Shown here in pieces: positions 23,312-34,400 of a stretch of DNA of 64,000 nt. Made by a program: the position numbers and the translations under genes. The notes beneath the pieces are model-generated. The model made no database searches. It was given only the letters and a program-made list of their open reading frames with translations, and had not been told where the DNA came from. Within the stretch, counting starts at the first letter, position 1, and every line of letters starts with the position of its first letter. Origin of the DNA: Candidatus Kapaibacterium sp. (lineage in GTDB: Bacteria; Bacteroidota; Ignavibacteria; Kapaibacteriales; NICIL-2); assembly GCA_026003475.1 (NCBI GenBank), contig BPHJ01000001.1:2070501-2134500 (forward strand), written 5' to 3'.

Positions 23312-23384
23312 CGCGCCCGGAGGGACTCGAACCCCCAACCTTTGGAACCGGAATCCAATGCTCTATCCATTAAGCTACGGGCGC
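23312..23384 (-). tRNA. tRNA-Arg (anticodon CCG), left copy
   Basis: 73-nt cloverleaf GCGCCCGTAGCTTAATGGATAGAGCATTGGATTCCGGTTCCAAAGGTTGGGGGTTCGAGTCCCTCCGGGCGCG; 7-bp acceptor stem, loop TTCCGGT, T-loop GGTTCGAGTCC. Identical to the right copy by eye. Confidence 0.95.
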
Positions 23385-23398
23385 GGCGTTCCGCAACG

Positions 23399-23406
23399 CA
23401 AATATA
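23399..23406 (-). promoter_or_regulatory. TAnnTTTG (-7-like) element upstream of tRNA-Arg, left
   Basis: Minus strand TATATTTG, ~14 nt before the tRNA; same element at the same place in the right arm. Confidence 0.55.
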
Positions 23407-23661
23407 CGGTGCCTCTCCACGCTCTGGATGGAGTCGGCTTCAAAAAAATTCTTGCTTCCGCTCACTTTGCTTACCACCTTTTGTGCAACATTCCCCACAC
23501 TGTCAGATTTTCTTCACACATCGAAGCTGACACTGCACTGCCCGGCACGCGCACCAACTCCAGCGGAAGAGTCCACCCATACCGCCGTCACACTTGATTG
23601 TAGCATGCCACAGCCAGCACCTCTGCTGCATCCACACGACCACCACGCATGAATGCTGCGT

Positions 23662-23669
23662 ATTTTCGC
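23662..23669 (+). promoter_or_regulatory. Conserved TATTTTCG element upstream of guaB, left
   Basis: GTATTTTCGCG is found ~35 nt upstream of both guaB starts (right: minus strand 50152-50159). Confidence 0.4.
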
Positions 23670-23703
23670 GCCAATCCTTCCACAGCAGGTGGCACACATC
23701 CGC

Positions 23704-25170
23704 ATGAACCACGACAAGATTCTCTTCGATGGCATCACGTTCGACGACGTGCTGCTCCTTCCGCGCTATTCCGAGGTGCTGCCACGCGAGGTATCGCTCC
23801 GCACCCGCCTGACGCGCGGCATCGAGCTGAATATTCCGATTGTCAGTGCTGCCATGGACACCGTCACAGAATCGGCTATGGCGATCGCACTGGCGCGTGC
23901 CGGCGGCATTGGCATCATCCACAAGAACTTGAGCATTCTCCACCAAGCCGAGGAAGTCAGCAAAGTCAAGCGCAGCGAAAGCGGGATGATTCGCAATCCA
24001 ATCACCTTGACGCCCACACACACCATTAGCGATGCCAAGCGCATTATGGTGCGGTATGGTATTGCTGGCATCCCCATCGTGGACGCTGCCGGACGATTAG
24101 TCGGCATCTTGACCAACCGCGACCTGCGCTTTGTCGAGGATAGCTCGCTGCCCATCGCGGACGTCATGACGCGGGACAACTTGATCACCGCTCCCCTTGG
24201 AACAACGCTCGACGACGCCGAAGCCATCCTCCAACAATACCGCATCGAGAAGCTGCCCGTCGTTGACGAGCGCGGCATCCTCTGCGGACTGATCACGTTC
24301 AAAGACATTCAGAAAAAACGCCGCTACCCCGATGCATGCAAGGACGACCAAGGACGGTTGCGCGTCGGTGCCGCCGTCGGCATCGCAGCCGACACGCTCG
24401 AGCGCGTTGCTGCCCTGGTGGAAGCCGGCGCCGACGTTATCGTCGTTGACACTGCGCATGGACATTCCCGGGGAGTGCTCGAGATGGTCGAGCGTATCAA
24501 AGGACGCCACCCTGCACTGCCGATCATTGCAGGCAACGTGGCAACCGCCGAGGGGGCAGAAGCGCTCATCGCTTCCGGTGCCGATGGCGTCAAGGTCGGG
24601 GTTGGACCGGGTTCAATCTGCACCACACGCATCATCGCCGGAGTTGGGGTTCCCCAGCTCAGCGCCATTATGAGCGCCGCCGAGGTCTGCCAGCGGGAGG
24701 GCGTTCCTCTCATCGCCGATGGCGGCATCAAGCAAACCGGCGATATTGCCAAAGCCATTGCTGCCGGCGCCGACTGCGTCATGATGGGCAACATGCTCGC
24801 TGGCCACGAAGAATCCCCTGGCGAAAAGGTACAGTACGAAGGGCGAATCTTCAAAGTCTACCGGGGAATGGGGAGCCAAGGCGCAATGATAAGCGGTTCA
24901 GCAGACCGGTATTTCCAGGACGTCGAAGACGATCTTGCCAAGCTCGTTCCCGAAGGCATCGAGGGACGTGTGCCCTTCAAAGGTTCGGTGGCCGATACCC
25001 TCTACCAAATCGTCGGTGGATTGCGCGCTGCCATGGGATACTGCGGCTGCGCAACGATCGCCGAGCTCAAAGCCAACGGTCGCTTCGTCCGCATCACCCC
25101 CGCCGGACTGCGCGAGTCGCATCCACACAATGTGGTCATCACGAAGGAATCGCCGAACTACTTCGCGTAA
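23704..25170 (+). CDS. guaB: IMP dehydrogenase (left copy)
   Basis: [39 protein letters not shown]; two CBS domains; [45 protein letters not shown]. Confidence 0.97.
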   Translation: MNHDKILFDGITFDDVLLLPRYSEVLPREVSLRTRLTRGIELNIPIVSAAMDTVTESAMAIALARAGGIGIIHKNLSILHQAEEVSKVKRSESGMIRNPITLTPTHTISDAKRIMVRYGIAGIPIVDAAGRLVGILTNRDLRFVEDSSLPIADVMTRDNLITAPLGTTLDDAEAILQQYRIEKLPVVDERGILCGLITFKDIQKKRRYPDACKDDQGRLRVGAAVGIAADTLERVAALVEAGADVIVVDTAHGHSRGVLEMVERIKGRHPALPIIAGNVATAEGAEALIASGADGVKVGVGPGSICTTRIIAGVGVPQLSAIMSAAEVCQREGVPLIADGGIKQTGDIAKAIAAGADCVMMGNMLAGHEESPGEKVQYEGRIFKVYRGMGSQGAMISGSADRYFQDVEDDLAKLVPEGIEGRVPFKGSVADTLYQIVGGLRAAMGYCGCATIAELKANGRFVRITPAGLRESHPHNVVITKESPNYFA

Positions 25171-25174
25171 GGGT

Positions 25175-27334
25175 TCACCACCGCATCACGTCACGGACGG
25201 CAGCCACAATATCTTCGACGCTCAGCAGAATGGCGTTCTCGAGCGGCTTGGCGAACCCAACCGGACAGTCCTTCGAGGCGACGCGCCGGACCGGCGCATC
25301 CAACCATCGGAAGCATTCATCTTGAATCGTCGCAGCAACCTCGCCCCCAAAACCTCCGGTCAGGTAGTGCTCGTGGGCAACCACCGCACGACCTGTCCGC
25401 TTGACTGCATCGCACACCCTGTCGCGATCCCACGGACGCAACGAGCGAAGATCAATCACCTCCACCTCGATCCCGTCGGCGGCCAACTGCTCGGCTGCCT
25501 TCAAGGACCAGTGCAACGCGTTGCCGTAGGAAACAAGCGTTAGGTCCCGGCCCGGGCGCCGAACCCGTGCCTTCCCGAACGGAATCAGGTAGTCATCCGG
25601 GGGCGTCGGCGCGCTGGCGGGACGGTAGTTGTAGAGAAACTTCGGCTCGATGTACATGGTCACGCCCTGCGACCGAATCGCCGTCCGCATAAGCCCAACG
25701 GCATCATCAGCAAATGCCGGACAGACCACCCGAATCCCTGGCAGATGGGCAAAAACTGCATCCAAACACTGCGAATGGTATAGCCCGCCCTGAATGTATC
25801 CGCCACTGGCAAGACGAATGACAATGTTCGGCGTGAACTGTCCGCGGGTTCGCCAGTAATCGTGCGAACACTCGATGAGCTGCTCCATTGCCGGCCAGAA
25901 GTAATCGGCAAATTCAGCACCCTCGATGACGACGCGAATGTCCTCCCGGTAGCGGCAAAAACCATTGGCGGTCCCGACGATGTAGTCTTCCGCAATCGGA
26001 GCATTGAAGATTCGCTCGTTGCCGAACTCGTCGAGCATTCCTTTGACAACGTTGAAAATGCCCTGCTTGTTCTTCGATGCCACATCCTGCCCCCACAGGA
26101 ACGTATGCGGATTGCGGCGGAACTCCTGCTTGAGCGCATAGTTGATTCCCTCGCGGAGGGTCATCGCGGGTGCGTTGGGATCGAACTGCGCGCGCTCCTC
26201 GCTGGGATCGTCGGCACCAATGATCGCCGGCGGAACGATGAACTGGTGCCACGACTGGGGATCCGGATCAGCAGCCGCTTCGGCACGCTCGGCAGCATCG
26301 GCAATGGTGGCCATGTTCTCCTGCTCGATGGCAGCAAGTTCCTCCTCGGTGGCAATTCCTTCCTGGAGGATTCGTTCGCGGAAGAGGCGCAGCGGATCGC
26401 GTGCCTTCATCGCCTCGATTTCTTCCTTGCTGCGATAGAGCTCGTGATTGTCCGAATTCGAATGCGATCCAATCCGGTCGCAGTCGGCGTGTACCATCGC
26501 CGGTCCGGCGCCGGAGAGAACATACTCGGCAGCACGCTGCATGGCGCGGTAGGAATCGAACACGTCCCGCCCGTCGCACTTGACAATGAGCAAATGCCGA
26601 AAACCCACGAAGTTGTCCGACACATCCGGATTAGCCGTCTGCTCCTCGACGGGGACCGAGATGCCGTACTTGTTGTTCTGGATCACAAAAATCACCGGCA
26701 GTTGCTCGCGCGATGCACCGTTGACCGCTTCGTAGAAGTAGCCCTCCGAACATGCCGACTCACCGCCGGAGTAGATGACCAGTTCATCGCCCTTGTACTT
26801 TTTGATGGCGCGAGCGGTCCCGGCTGCGTGTTGCGCATGGTTGCCCGTGCACGAACTCACGTTCTGGATGCGGATCGAGGGTTTGGCAAAGTGGTTACTC
26901 ATGTGCCGTCCGCCGCCGGCAACGTCAGCATCCTTACTCAAGCCGTTGAGAATGATTTCGTAGGGCGTAATTCCTGCCGATAGCGCAGTGATGAGGTCGC
27001 GGTAGTAGGGGAAGAGGAAATCCTTGCCCGGACGGAAAATCTGCCCAATGGCAAGTTGAATGCCGTCGTGTCCGGCGCAGGGTGCGTGGTACGACCAGCC
27101 TTTGGCCATCTTCAGGTAGGTCGCCGCTTTTTCGTCCAGCTTTCGCCCCAGATGGTTGAGCGCGTACCATCGCAGAATGGTCTCCCGATCGAAGCCCGAA
27201 ACATCGAAGCGCGACCGAATCACGCCGGCTTCAACCGAGGACGAACCATTGGTCACCGAAGGGGACGGGTTGGCAGGTGCTTTCGCTGACCGTGCAGCTT
27301 TTTTCGAGGATGATTTCGATGAACGACTTGGCAT
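25175..27334 (-). CDS. Fused alpha/beta E1 component of 2-oxoacid (branched-chain type) dehydrogenase (left copy)
   Basis: 719 aa; E1-alpha TPP region ...GDELVIYSGGESACSEGYFYEAVNGASREQLPVIFVIQNNKYGIS; E1-beta LREGINYALKQEFRRNPHTFLWGQDV...RSLRPWDRDRV. Confidence 0.92.
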   Translation of the reverse strand: MPSRSSKSSSKKAARSAKAPANPSPSVTNGSSSVEAGVIRSRFDVSGFDRETILRWYALNHLGRKLDEKAATYLKMAKGWSYHAPCAGHDGIQLAIGQIFRPGKDFLFPYYRDLITALSAGITPYEIILNGLSKDADVAGGGRHMSNHFAKPSIRIQNVSSCTGNHAQHAAGTARAIKKYKGDELVIYSGGESACSEGYFYEAVNGASREQLPVIFVIQNNKYGISVPVEEQTANPDVSDNFVGFRHLLIVKCDGRDVFDSYRAMQRAAEYVLSGAGPAMVHADCDRIGSHSNSDNHELYRSKEEIEAMKARDPLRLFRERILQEGIATEEELAAIEQENMATIADAAERAEAAADPDPQSWHQFIVPPAIIGADDPSEERAQFDPNAPAMTLREGINYALKQEFRRNPHTFLWGQDVASKNKQGIFNVVKGMLDEFGNERIFNAPIAEDYIVGTANGFCRYREDIRVVIEGAEFADYFWPAMEQLIECSHDYWRTRGQFTPNIVIRLASGGYIQGGLYHSQCLDAVFAHLPGIRVVCPAFADDAVGLMRTAIRSQGVTMYIEPKFLYNYRPASAPTPPDDYLIPFGKARVRRPGRDLTLVSYGNALHWSLKAAEQLAADGIEVEVIDLRSLRPWDRDRVCDAVKRTGRAVVAHEHYLTGGFGGEVAATIQDECFRWLDAPVRRVASKDCPVGFAKPLENAILLSVEDIVAAVRDVMRW

Positions 27335-27354
27335 AGGGGATACAACAACAATGG

Positions 27355-28335
27355 TTACTTTCCATCCAGTGATGGGGCAGTGCGCGGCTTGGCAATCGAC
27401 CGCCGCCGGCGCGGTTCATTGACGAACGTAAGCCAATTGTAGGGGTCCTGGCCATCGCGGACAACCGCAGCAAAGCGCTCCAGGATCGCCCGCGTGATCG
27501 GACCAACTGTGCCCGTGCCTACCGGGATACGATCAACCGAACGCACCGGCGTAATTTCGGCTGCCGTTCCGCAGAGAAACAGCTCATCGGCAACATACAG
27601 CATCGCGCGCGGAATCACTTGCTCGACAACGCGCAGTCCCAGTTCGCCGGCAAGCGTCACCACCGTGGACCGCGTAATGCCCGGCAGAATAGATGCCGCT
27701 ATCGGTGGCGTATAGAGCACACCATTGCGGACGATGAAGACGTTCTCGCCGCTGCCTTCGCTGATATTGCCATTGGTATCGAGCGCTAATCCTTCGTCGT
27801 AGCCGTTCCGCTGGGCTTCGATGCGCACCAGTTGCGAGTTCATGTAGTTAGCCGCAGCCTTCGCCACCGTCGGGAGTGTATTGCCCTGGATCCGTGTCCA
27901 GGAGGACACGCAGACGTCCACGCCATGTTCGAGCGCCTCGTTGCCGAGGTAGCGCCCCCATTTCCAGGCAGCAATGACGACTTCGACTGGTGAGCCAAAC
28001 GGCATAAGGCCCATTTCTCCATAGCCACGGAACACCAGCGGGCGGATGTAGCAATGACTCAGCTTGTTGCGGCGAAGCAATTCCACCGTCGCTGCTGCTA
28101 ACTGCTCGGTCGAGTAGGGCAGCTCGGTCGAGTAGATTTTGCAGGAATCCTCCAGCCGTCGCAAGTGGTCGTGCAGGCGGAATATGGCCGTCCCTCGCCG
28201 CGTGCGGTATGCCCGAATGCCTTCGAACCAACTGGAGCCATAGTGCAGCGCGTGGGAAAGGACGTGCACGGTTGCTTTGTCCCACGGGATAAAGCGCCCG
28301 TTCATCCAGATTGTGCGAGTTTTCGGAATCGGCAT
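27355..28335 (-). CDS. ilvE: Branched-chain amino acid aminotransferase (left copy)
   Basis: MPIPKTRTIWMNGRFIPWDKATVHVLSHALHYGSSWFEGIRAY; NISEGSGENVFIVRNGVLYTPP; GTAAEITPVRSVD. Confidence 0.95.
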   Translation of the reverse strand: MPIPKTRTIWMNGRFIPWDKATVHVLSHALHYGSSWFEGIRAYRTRRGTAIFRLHDHLRRLEDSCKIYSTELPYSTEQLAAATVELLRRNKLSHCYIRPLVFRGYGEMGLMPFGSPVEVVIAAWKWGRYLGNEALEHGVDVCVSSWTRIQGNTLPTVAKAAANYMNSQLVRIEAQRNGYDEGLALDTNGNISEGSGENVFIVRNGVLYTPPIAASILPGITRSTVVTLAGELGLRVVEQVIPRAMLYVADELFLCGTAAEITPVRSVDRIPVGTGTVGPITRAILERFAAVVRDGQDPYNWLTFVNEPRRRRSIAKPRTAPSLDGK

Positions 28336-28370
28336 AGGAGGATGCTCCACGTGGTGAAACAAGCTGGGTC

Positions 28371-29846
28371 TTACCGCGGCACCGCATCCGGACTGCCGAG
28401 CCGTTCCAACAAGAGTTGGCGGACCAGCGCCGGATTTGCCTTGCCATCGGAATACTTCATCACCTGCCCAACCAGAAAGCCGAGGACATTGGTCTTGCCA
28501 CTGCGCCACTTGGCAATGGTGTCGGGGTTCTCGCTGAGTGCACGCTCAACCAATTGTTCGATGAGGGCAGTATCGGAAACTTGCACCATACCGCGCTCGG
28601 CAACCAGTGCTTTGGGCGATGATGGCTGCACCAGCAGTTCGGCAAACAGTTCTTTGGCGATCCGGCTGGAGATGGTTTGCGCTGCCTGAAGCTCGACTAA
28701 TTCGGCAAGATGCTCAGCACCGATGGGAAAGTCCTCGATGCCGATCTTGCGCTCACCGAGCACACGAAGCACTTCGGTCATGATCCAGTTGCTAACAAGC
28801 TTGAAGCGTTCCGGCGAGGGCTCGATCAGATGCTGGCAGGTGCGCTCGAAGTAATCCGCAATGGGGCGCTCGGCAACGAGCACGCCGGCATCGTAGGCAG
28901 GAAGCCCGTACTGCTGTTGCAAGCGTCGCTTGCGGGCAAGCGGGAGCTCGGGCAATTCGCTGCGAACGCGCTCGATCCACTCGGCACTGACAACCACCGG
29001 CACAAGGTCTGGTTCGGGGAAATAGCGGTAGTCGTGCGCGAACTCCTTGGTCCGCATGGGACGCGTCCGCTGGGCTGCCGCATCCCACATGCGCGTTTCT
29101 TGTTCGATGGTGCCGCCGCGCTCGAGCACGGCAATATGCCGCTCGATTTCGTACGCAAGCGCTTTTTCGATGTTGCGGAACGAATTGAGATTTTTCACCT
29201 CCGTCTTGGTGCCGAACGTACTTGCTCCGCGCGGACGCACCGACACGTTCGCATCGCAACGGAGCGAGCCTTCTTCCATGTTCCCATCGCAAATGCCCAA
29301 GTACATGACGATCTGCCGAATCGCCTGCACGTAGAGGACCGCTTCGCGGGGGGAGCGGATGTCGGGTTCCGACACGATCTCGATGAGTGGCACTCCGCAG
29401 CGGTTGAGGTCCACCAAGGTTTCGATATCCATGTCGTGGATGGATTTGCCCGCGTCTTCCTCCATGTGGATGCGGGTAATGCCGATGCGCTTGGTGGAAC
29501 CGTCCTCGAGTTCGATTTCGAGGGCGCCGGCGTAACAAATCGGATCGTCGTACTGCGAAATCTGGTAGCCTTTCGGCAGGTCAGGGTAGAAGTAGTTCTT
29601 GCGTGCAAAACGGGAGCGCGGACGAATCTGGCAACCGGTTGCCAACCCCATGCGGAGCGTCATCTCGACCACAGCCCGATTGAGCACGGGCAATGCACCC
29701 GGATGCCCCAAACACACCGGACACACGTTCGTATTCGGCGCAGCACCGTACTGGGTCGAGCACCGGCAGAACGCTTTCGTCGCGGTCCGTAGTTGGGCGT
29801 GCACTTCCAGCCCAATGACGGCTTCGTAGTCCATGGGAATTGGCAT
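28371..29846 (-). CDS. gatB: Asp-tRNA(Asn)/Glu-tRNA(Gln) amidotransferase subunit B (left copy)
   Basis: [65 protein letters not shown]. Confidence 0.97.
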   Translation of the reverse strand: MPIPMDYEAVIGLEVHAQLRTATKAFCRCSTQYGAAPNTNVCPVCLGHPGALPVLNRAVVEMTLRMGLATGCQIRPRSRFARKNYFYPDLPKGYQISQYDDPICYAGALEIELEDGSTKRIGITRIHMEEDAGKSIHDMDIETLVDLNRCGVPLIEIVSEPDIRSPREAVLYVQAIRQIVMYLGICDGNMEEGSLRCDANVSVRPRGASTFGTKTEVKNLNSFRNIEKALAYEIERHIAVLERGGTIEQETRMWDAAAQRTRPMRTKEFAHDYRYFPEPDLVPVVVSAEWIERVRSELPELPLARKRRLQQQYGLPAYDAGVLVAERPIADYFERTCQHLIEPSPERFKLVSNWIMTEVLRVLGERKIGIEDFPIGAEHLAELVELQAAQTISSRIAKELFAELLVQPSSPKALVAERGMVQVSDTALIEQLVERALSENPDTIAKWRSGKTNVLGFLVGQVMKYSDGKANPALVRQLLLERLGSPDAVPR

Positions 29847-29889
29847 AGCGTCGGGAAACCAGTCACGTTCGCACTATTGGGATGTGGTG

Positions 29890-29897
29890 CAAAAGTA
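29890..29897 (-). promoter_or_regulatory. TAnnTTTG element upstream of gatB, left
   Basis: Minus strand TTCGTACTTTTGC; the same 13-mer precedes the right gatB. Confidence 0.55.
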
Positions 29898-29940
29898 CGA
29901 AGCGCCCTCTGGCGGGCAGGCACGCACGCTCTGCCGAGCG

Positions 29941-29948
29941 TATCTTTG
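29941..29948 (+). promoter_or_regulatory. TAnnTTTG element upstream of vWA-OmpA gene
   Basis: TATCTTTG ~40 nt before the ATG at 29989, with GGAGG before the start. Confidence 0.5.
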
Positions 29949-29988
29949 TTCCTACCCAAGCAACATTCAAACGGTTAGGAGGTCTGCC

Positions 29989-31347
29989 ATGAAACGCGCC
30001 ATGCCATGGATTACTCTCGTGGGCCTACTCATCGCTGGCTGTAGCAGCATCCGCGAACCGATTGCCGGACCAGACGTCCCGGCGCCGCCGGGTTATGCTC
30101 CGGTCTTTATCACCAGGACTGCACCCTACCAAACCGCGGTCCACGCTCCGTTTGTTATGATCAGTCGTGCCCAGATGAAAACCAGCCAAGCAGTACGGCT
30201 GATGGCGCATGTGCTCGATTCAAGCGGTGTGCTCTACACCGGTATTGGCTCGAAAGCATGGCAAAAACTCATCTGCGAGGTCACCACCGAGATCAACGGT
30301 CGGACGGTACCACTGCAGTACCGTTTGACCGAATACACTGCAGCGACAGCCGAACAGGCTGCTTTTGTCTTGGTACTCGACCACAGCGGTTCGATGGGTC
30401 AACAGCGGGCACTGGCCCTGCAGGATGCTGCCCACGCGGTCATCGCACAGAAGCGCCCCAACGATGAGCTGGCCATCGTCAAATTCGACGACCACATCGA
30501 AGTCGAATCGGCACTGTCGGCATCGCAAACTGAATTGAAAGGGAGGCTCCGCCGAGTAGGACTCCACGGATTTGGCGGCTTTACCGCAATTGCCGACGGT
30601 GCATATACAGCGCTCAACCTCCTTACTACCAGCCGTGCACCAAACAAGGCGGTCATTATCGTTACCGATGGCTACGACAACAAATCACGCGTTCATCTGG
30701 ACTCCCTCATCGCTCGCGCACGGACGGCCAATATCCCGATTTGCACCGTCGGGTTCGGCTATGGCATTGACGAGGACTATCTGCGAGGTATCGCAACAGC
30801 AACAGGTGGCATGTACCAACGCATCTATCGAACCGATGAATTCCGCCTGGTGCTACCGAGCATTTATACGCTCTTCGAGCATTTTCTGGCGCTCGACGTG
30901 ATGCTGGAACATTACGGACTGCACCGTATCCGCATCAAGCTCTGCCCGCCTGCACCCGCGACCCCAAGCACCGCCGAAATCATGCTCGATAACACGCCGG
31001 ATATCGGCACCATCGGAGTGCTCGCCGTGTACTTCGACCACGATAGAGCAGAACTCAAACCCGAATCCAAACCAGCGCTGGACAATATCGAATCGCTGAT
31101 GCGCGCCTATCCAGTGATGGTCATCCAATTGCGTGGCCACACCGATAGTACCGGCAGCACCGAATACAATCTGCGCCTGTCTGAGCGCCGCGCCGCAGCA
31201 GTTCGTGCCGAGCTTATCCGGCGTGGTATTGAGGACAGTCGCATCACTGCAATTGGGCTGGGCTCCTCGCAGCCCATCGCCGATAATCGAACGCCCGAAG
31301 GACGCGCGCAGAATCGCCGAACAGAATTCGTGATCCTGCAGAAATAG
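29989..31347 (+). CDS. vWA domain - OmpA C-terminal domain lipoprotein
   Basis: Lipobox LVGLLIAGC; MIDAS-type DHSGSMG; OmpA-like VYFDHDRAELKPESKPALDNIESLM...LRGHTDSTGSTEYNLRLSERRAAAVRAELIRRGI. Confidence 0.9.
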   Translation: MKRAMPWITLVGLLIAGCSSIREPIAGPDVPAPPGYAPVFITRTAPYQTAVHAPFVMISRAQMKTSQAVRLMAHVLDSSGVLYTGIGSKAWQKLICEVTTEINGRTVPLQYRLTEYTAATAEQAAFVLVLDHSGSMGQQRALALQDAAHAVIAQKRPNDELAIVKFDDHIEVESALSASQTELKGRLRRVGLHGFGGFTAIADGAYTALNLLTTSRAPNKAVIIVTDGYDNKSRVHLDSLIARARTANIPICTVGFGYGIDEDYLRGIATATGGMYQRIYRTDEFRLVLPSIYTLFEHFLALDVMLEHYGLHRIRIKLCPPAPATPSTAEIMLDNTPDIGTIGVLAVYFDHDRAELKPESKPALDNIESLMRAYPVMVIQLRGHTDSTGSTEYNLRLSERRAAAVRAELIRRGIEDSRITAIGLGSSQPIADNRTPEGRAQNRRTEFVILQK

Positions 31348-31416
31348 CTCGCCTGTCCAGCATAGCAGGACGAGCACCCAGCGAAAGGGTCAGGTCCGCT
31401 CCGGTTGTCAGAACGC

Positions 31417-34400
31417 TTACTTGACCAACTGCATCTGCTTGGTTGCAACCACGCGACCATCGAAGAGCAAGCGGTACTCATACGTGCCCGAACTGAGCAA
31501 GCCCATCTCGAGCGTCACGCTGGCCCACTGCTCCCGAGCCGGCAGCTCAATGGTGCGAACGGTCCGTCCCATTGCATCGCTGACTTCGAGCTGAGCACGC
31601 CCAACGCCACTGGGTACGTAGTACGGGATGGTCGTCGTGCCGTCGTGAGGATTGGGGATGTTCTGCCCTAACCACTGGCCATCGAGGCGGACGGTGGTGG
31701 TAGCCGCGCCTGCGGTGATGGGCTGTCCAGCGGCGAGCTGCTCGATCATCGTGCGTAGCTGCGCCAGTTCGGCGCGCAGCTCTTCGTTGCGGCGGTTCTG
31801 CTCTTCGACGCGAGCGCGCAGCTCCTCATTGCGGCGGTGCTCTTCCTTGAGCGCTTCGACCAGCAGTGCCGTCAAGCGGCTATAGTCCATGCCTAAGTAC
31901 TCGCCCGTCTTTGGGTCGCGGTCCACAACTTCCGGTACTATCGGCGCAACGTCCTCCATCACAAACCCAATATCCCGCGTGCCACCGTACTGCGGCTTCC
32001 ACCGAAACCGCACCCCCTGCAAACGCAACACCTTCCCCAAAGCATCTGCCAGCGGCTCGATGTCGTCTTTCCACGCACGCGAGGAGTAGTTTGCGTACCC
32101 TTGCGCACGAATCCGCCCAACGTTGGTTGCTGAATTGTTTGGCAAGTCTATGCGGTAGGATGGCGCGCCGGTGAAAAACGCCAACTTCCCATCGGGCAGA
32201 AGTCGCATCTTGACCGTGTCGGTGCCGCTCGAAGCATTGGTGCGGAACTGGATTTCGGCATTCTCATTCTGCCGCAGTTGGATGTTGGTGCCGCTCAGCT
32301 CGATGAGGAACCCATCGCTTGCCGTGTTGCCCGTGGATGAATTGACAAACTGCAGACTACCAGCAGCAGTGACGCGCATGCGTTCGGTGTTGCCCGTGCG
32401 AATAACCAGCGGCTGGCTGTCGGTTGTGCCCAGGAAGTTTGTGGAGGGGTCGGTGCTACTATTGCCGGTGAGAGACCAACCACTACCTCCAGCAGGAGAC
32501 TGCCACTGTGCGGATGTACCATTCCATGTGAGCACCTGACCAGTGCTTGGGATGTTGGTGTAGAGCGTCACTGTTCCGCTCAAATCTGGCAGCGTCCATA
32601 CGCGATCAGCCGTAAGCGTCGGTGAAGCAAGGGTGAGGGCATAGGGTCCACTTGTTCCGGCGAAGCTGATGAGCCCACCGCTGCCGCTATTGGCTACGAC
32701 CAGTGCGGCTGCTGTGTTGTCATTGGTCACAATAGCTGTGGTGGTTGCAGCAGAAAGGCTTCCCAAGATCGTCGTGCCGCCGACCACCAAATCGGTGCCA
32801 ACCGTCAGCGACTGACCAACAGCAAGACTTCCATCAGTGCTGAGGGTATTGGTGACCCCGGGGTTGATTGCGATGCTGCCGCTCCGGCTAAGCGTGCCGG
32901 CGCCGTCATCGCTGAGCGAACCATCTACCAGCGCCGAACCGCTCCATCGTGGGATCGCACCAGTGGTCGTGACAGAAACCTCTGGGTCTGTTTCACCCAC
33001 CGAGATGCTTGCCCACTGCGGCACACCACCTTGCGTGACGAGCACTTGCCCTTCCGAACCTGCCGCAAGCTTACTCACTGCGATGGCTGCTGTGCTGCTG
33101 ATGTCGGTGTTGGTGATTGTCCCGTCGGCGATCTTCGCACTTGTCACCGCACCACCAGCAAGCTCGGTCGTGCCGACTACCCCGCTGCCAAGTTGCAGGT
33201 TGTTGTACGGGCCGCTGACGTCGCCGCTGAACGTTGTGCTTGTCGTCAGGTCGTCGCTGGGGTCATCATCTACAAGTTGCCAGCTAAGCAGGCCGCCTGC
33301 ATCGGTGCGTAGCACGCCACCGGCAGTGATGGATGCAGGCAGGGTGTAGGTGATGTTTGCTGATTGCGCTTGGGCACGGAAGGCGGTGTATTCAGACCCC
33401 GACCCCGATGGCTCTTGGAAGCGGAGTTCGCGTGCGGTGTTGTCGGTGTTACCGAGTGCCACATAGCCACTGGTGATGCTCACATTGCCGGATGCATCAA
33501 TCCGGAATCGTTCGGTACCGGCAGTTGCAAGGCCCAACTGATTTGCGCCTGGACTAAACATGCCGGTCGAAGCACTGTTTGTGAAGCGGTATGCTGGCGT
33601 GCTTGCCGAACCATCGGCACTTCGGTAGCCATCGGCGCGAATGCTTCCATCCACACGGAGTTTTCCATCGGCAGTAACGTTGCCAATGACAACCGTCGTC
33701 GAAGCAGCACTGGCAAGCCGAACCGAACCGGTAACGTCGAGCGAGACACTCGGCGAAGACGTCCCCACGCCAAGCCGCGCATTGGTGTTGTCCCAGAATA
33801 GGTTACTGCTGCCGGTCAAGGCCGATCCATCCCAGAATGCCACCTGGCCGGTGCTGAGCGTGCCGACCTGTGGGTCGGTCTCAGCCGATGATACCAACGT
33901 CGAAGGATTTACCCACGACAAGTTCCCCGAACCATCGGTCTGCAACACACCACCTGCCGTAACACTGGCGGGTAACGTGTACACAATGTCACTGGTTTGA
34001 GTCTGGGCACGGAAGGCCGTGTAGTTGGCGCTGCCGTCGCTGCTTGTAGAAGGTTCGTAAAGCCGGAGCTGACTTGCCTGGTTGCGCACGTTGTAGAGCC
34101 ACAGGTCCACGTCCACAAAGGCGGTGATGTTGCTACTTGCGCTCAAGTCGGTTGGGATGTTCAGTATCTGGCCACTGAAGCCAAAGCTGCGATTGCCAAC
34201 TTTCAGGTTGTAACCGCCAGCAACCGTAGAATATGCGCCACCGGCAGTGTTGCTGCTGCCGCCACTGACAACGCTGAACAAACCACTGGCGGTGTTACCC
34301 CCACCCCCGCTGACGACGCTGCCGCCACTGCTTGCAGTGTTGCTTCCACCACCACTGACAACGCTGAAGTCTCCGCTGGCAACTTGAGCAGCATTATCGC

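Larger units (their letters stand above)
8976..29846. repeat. Left arm of diverged inverted duplication
   Basis: Ten features in mirror order of 43997-64000 with matching orientations. Confidence 0.95.
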
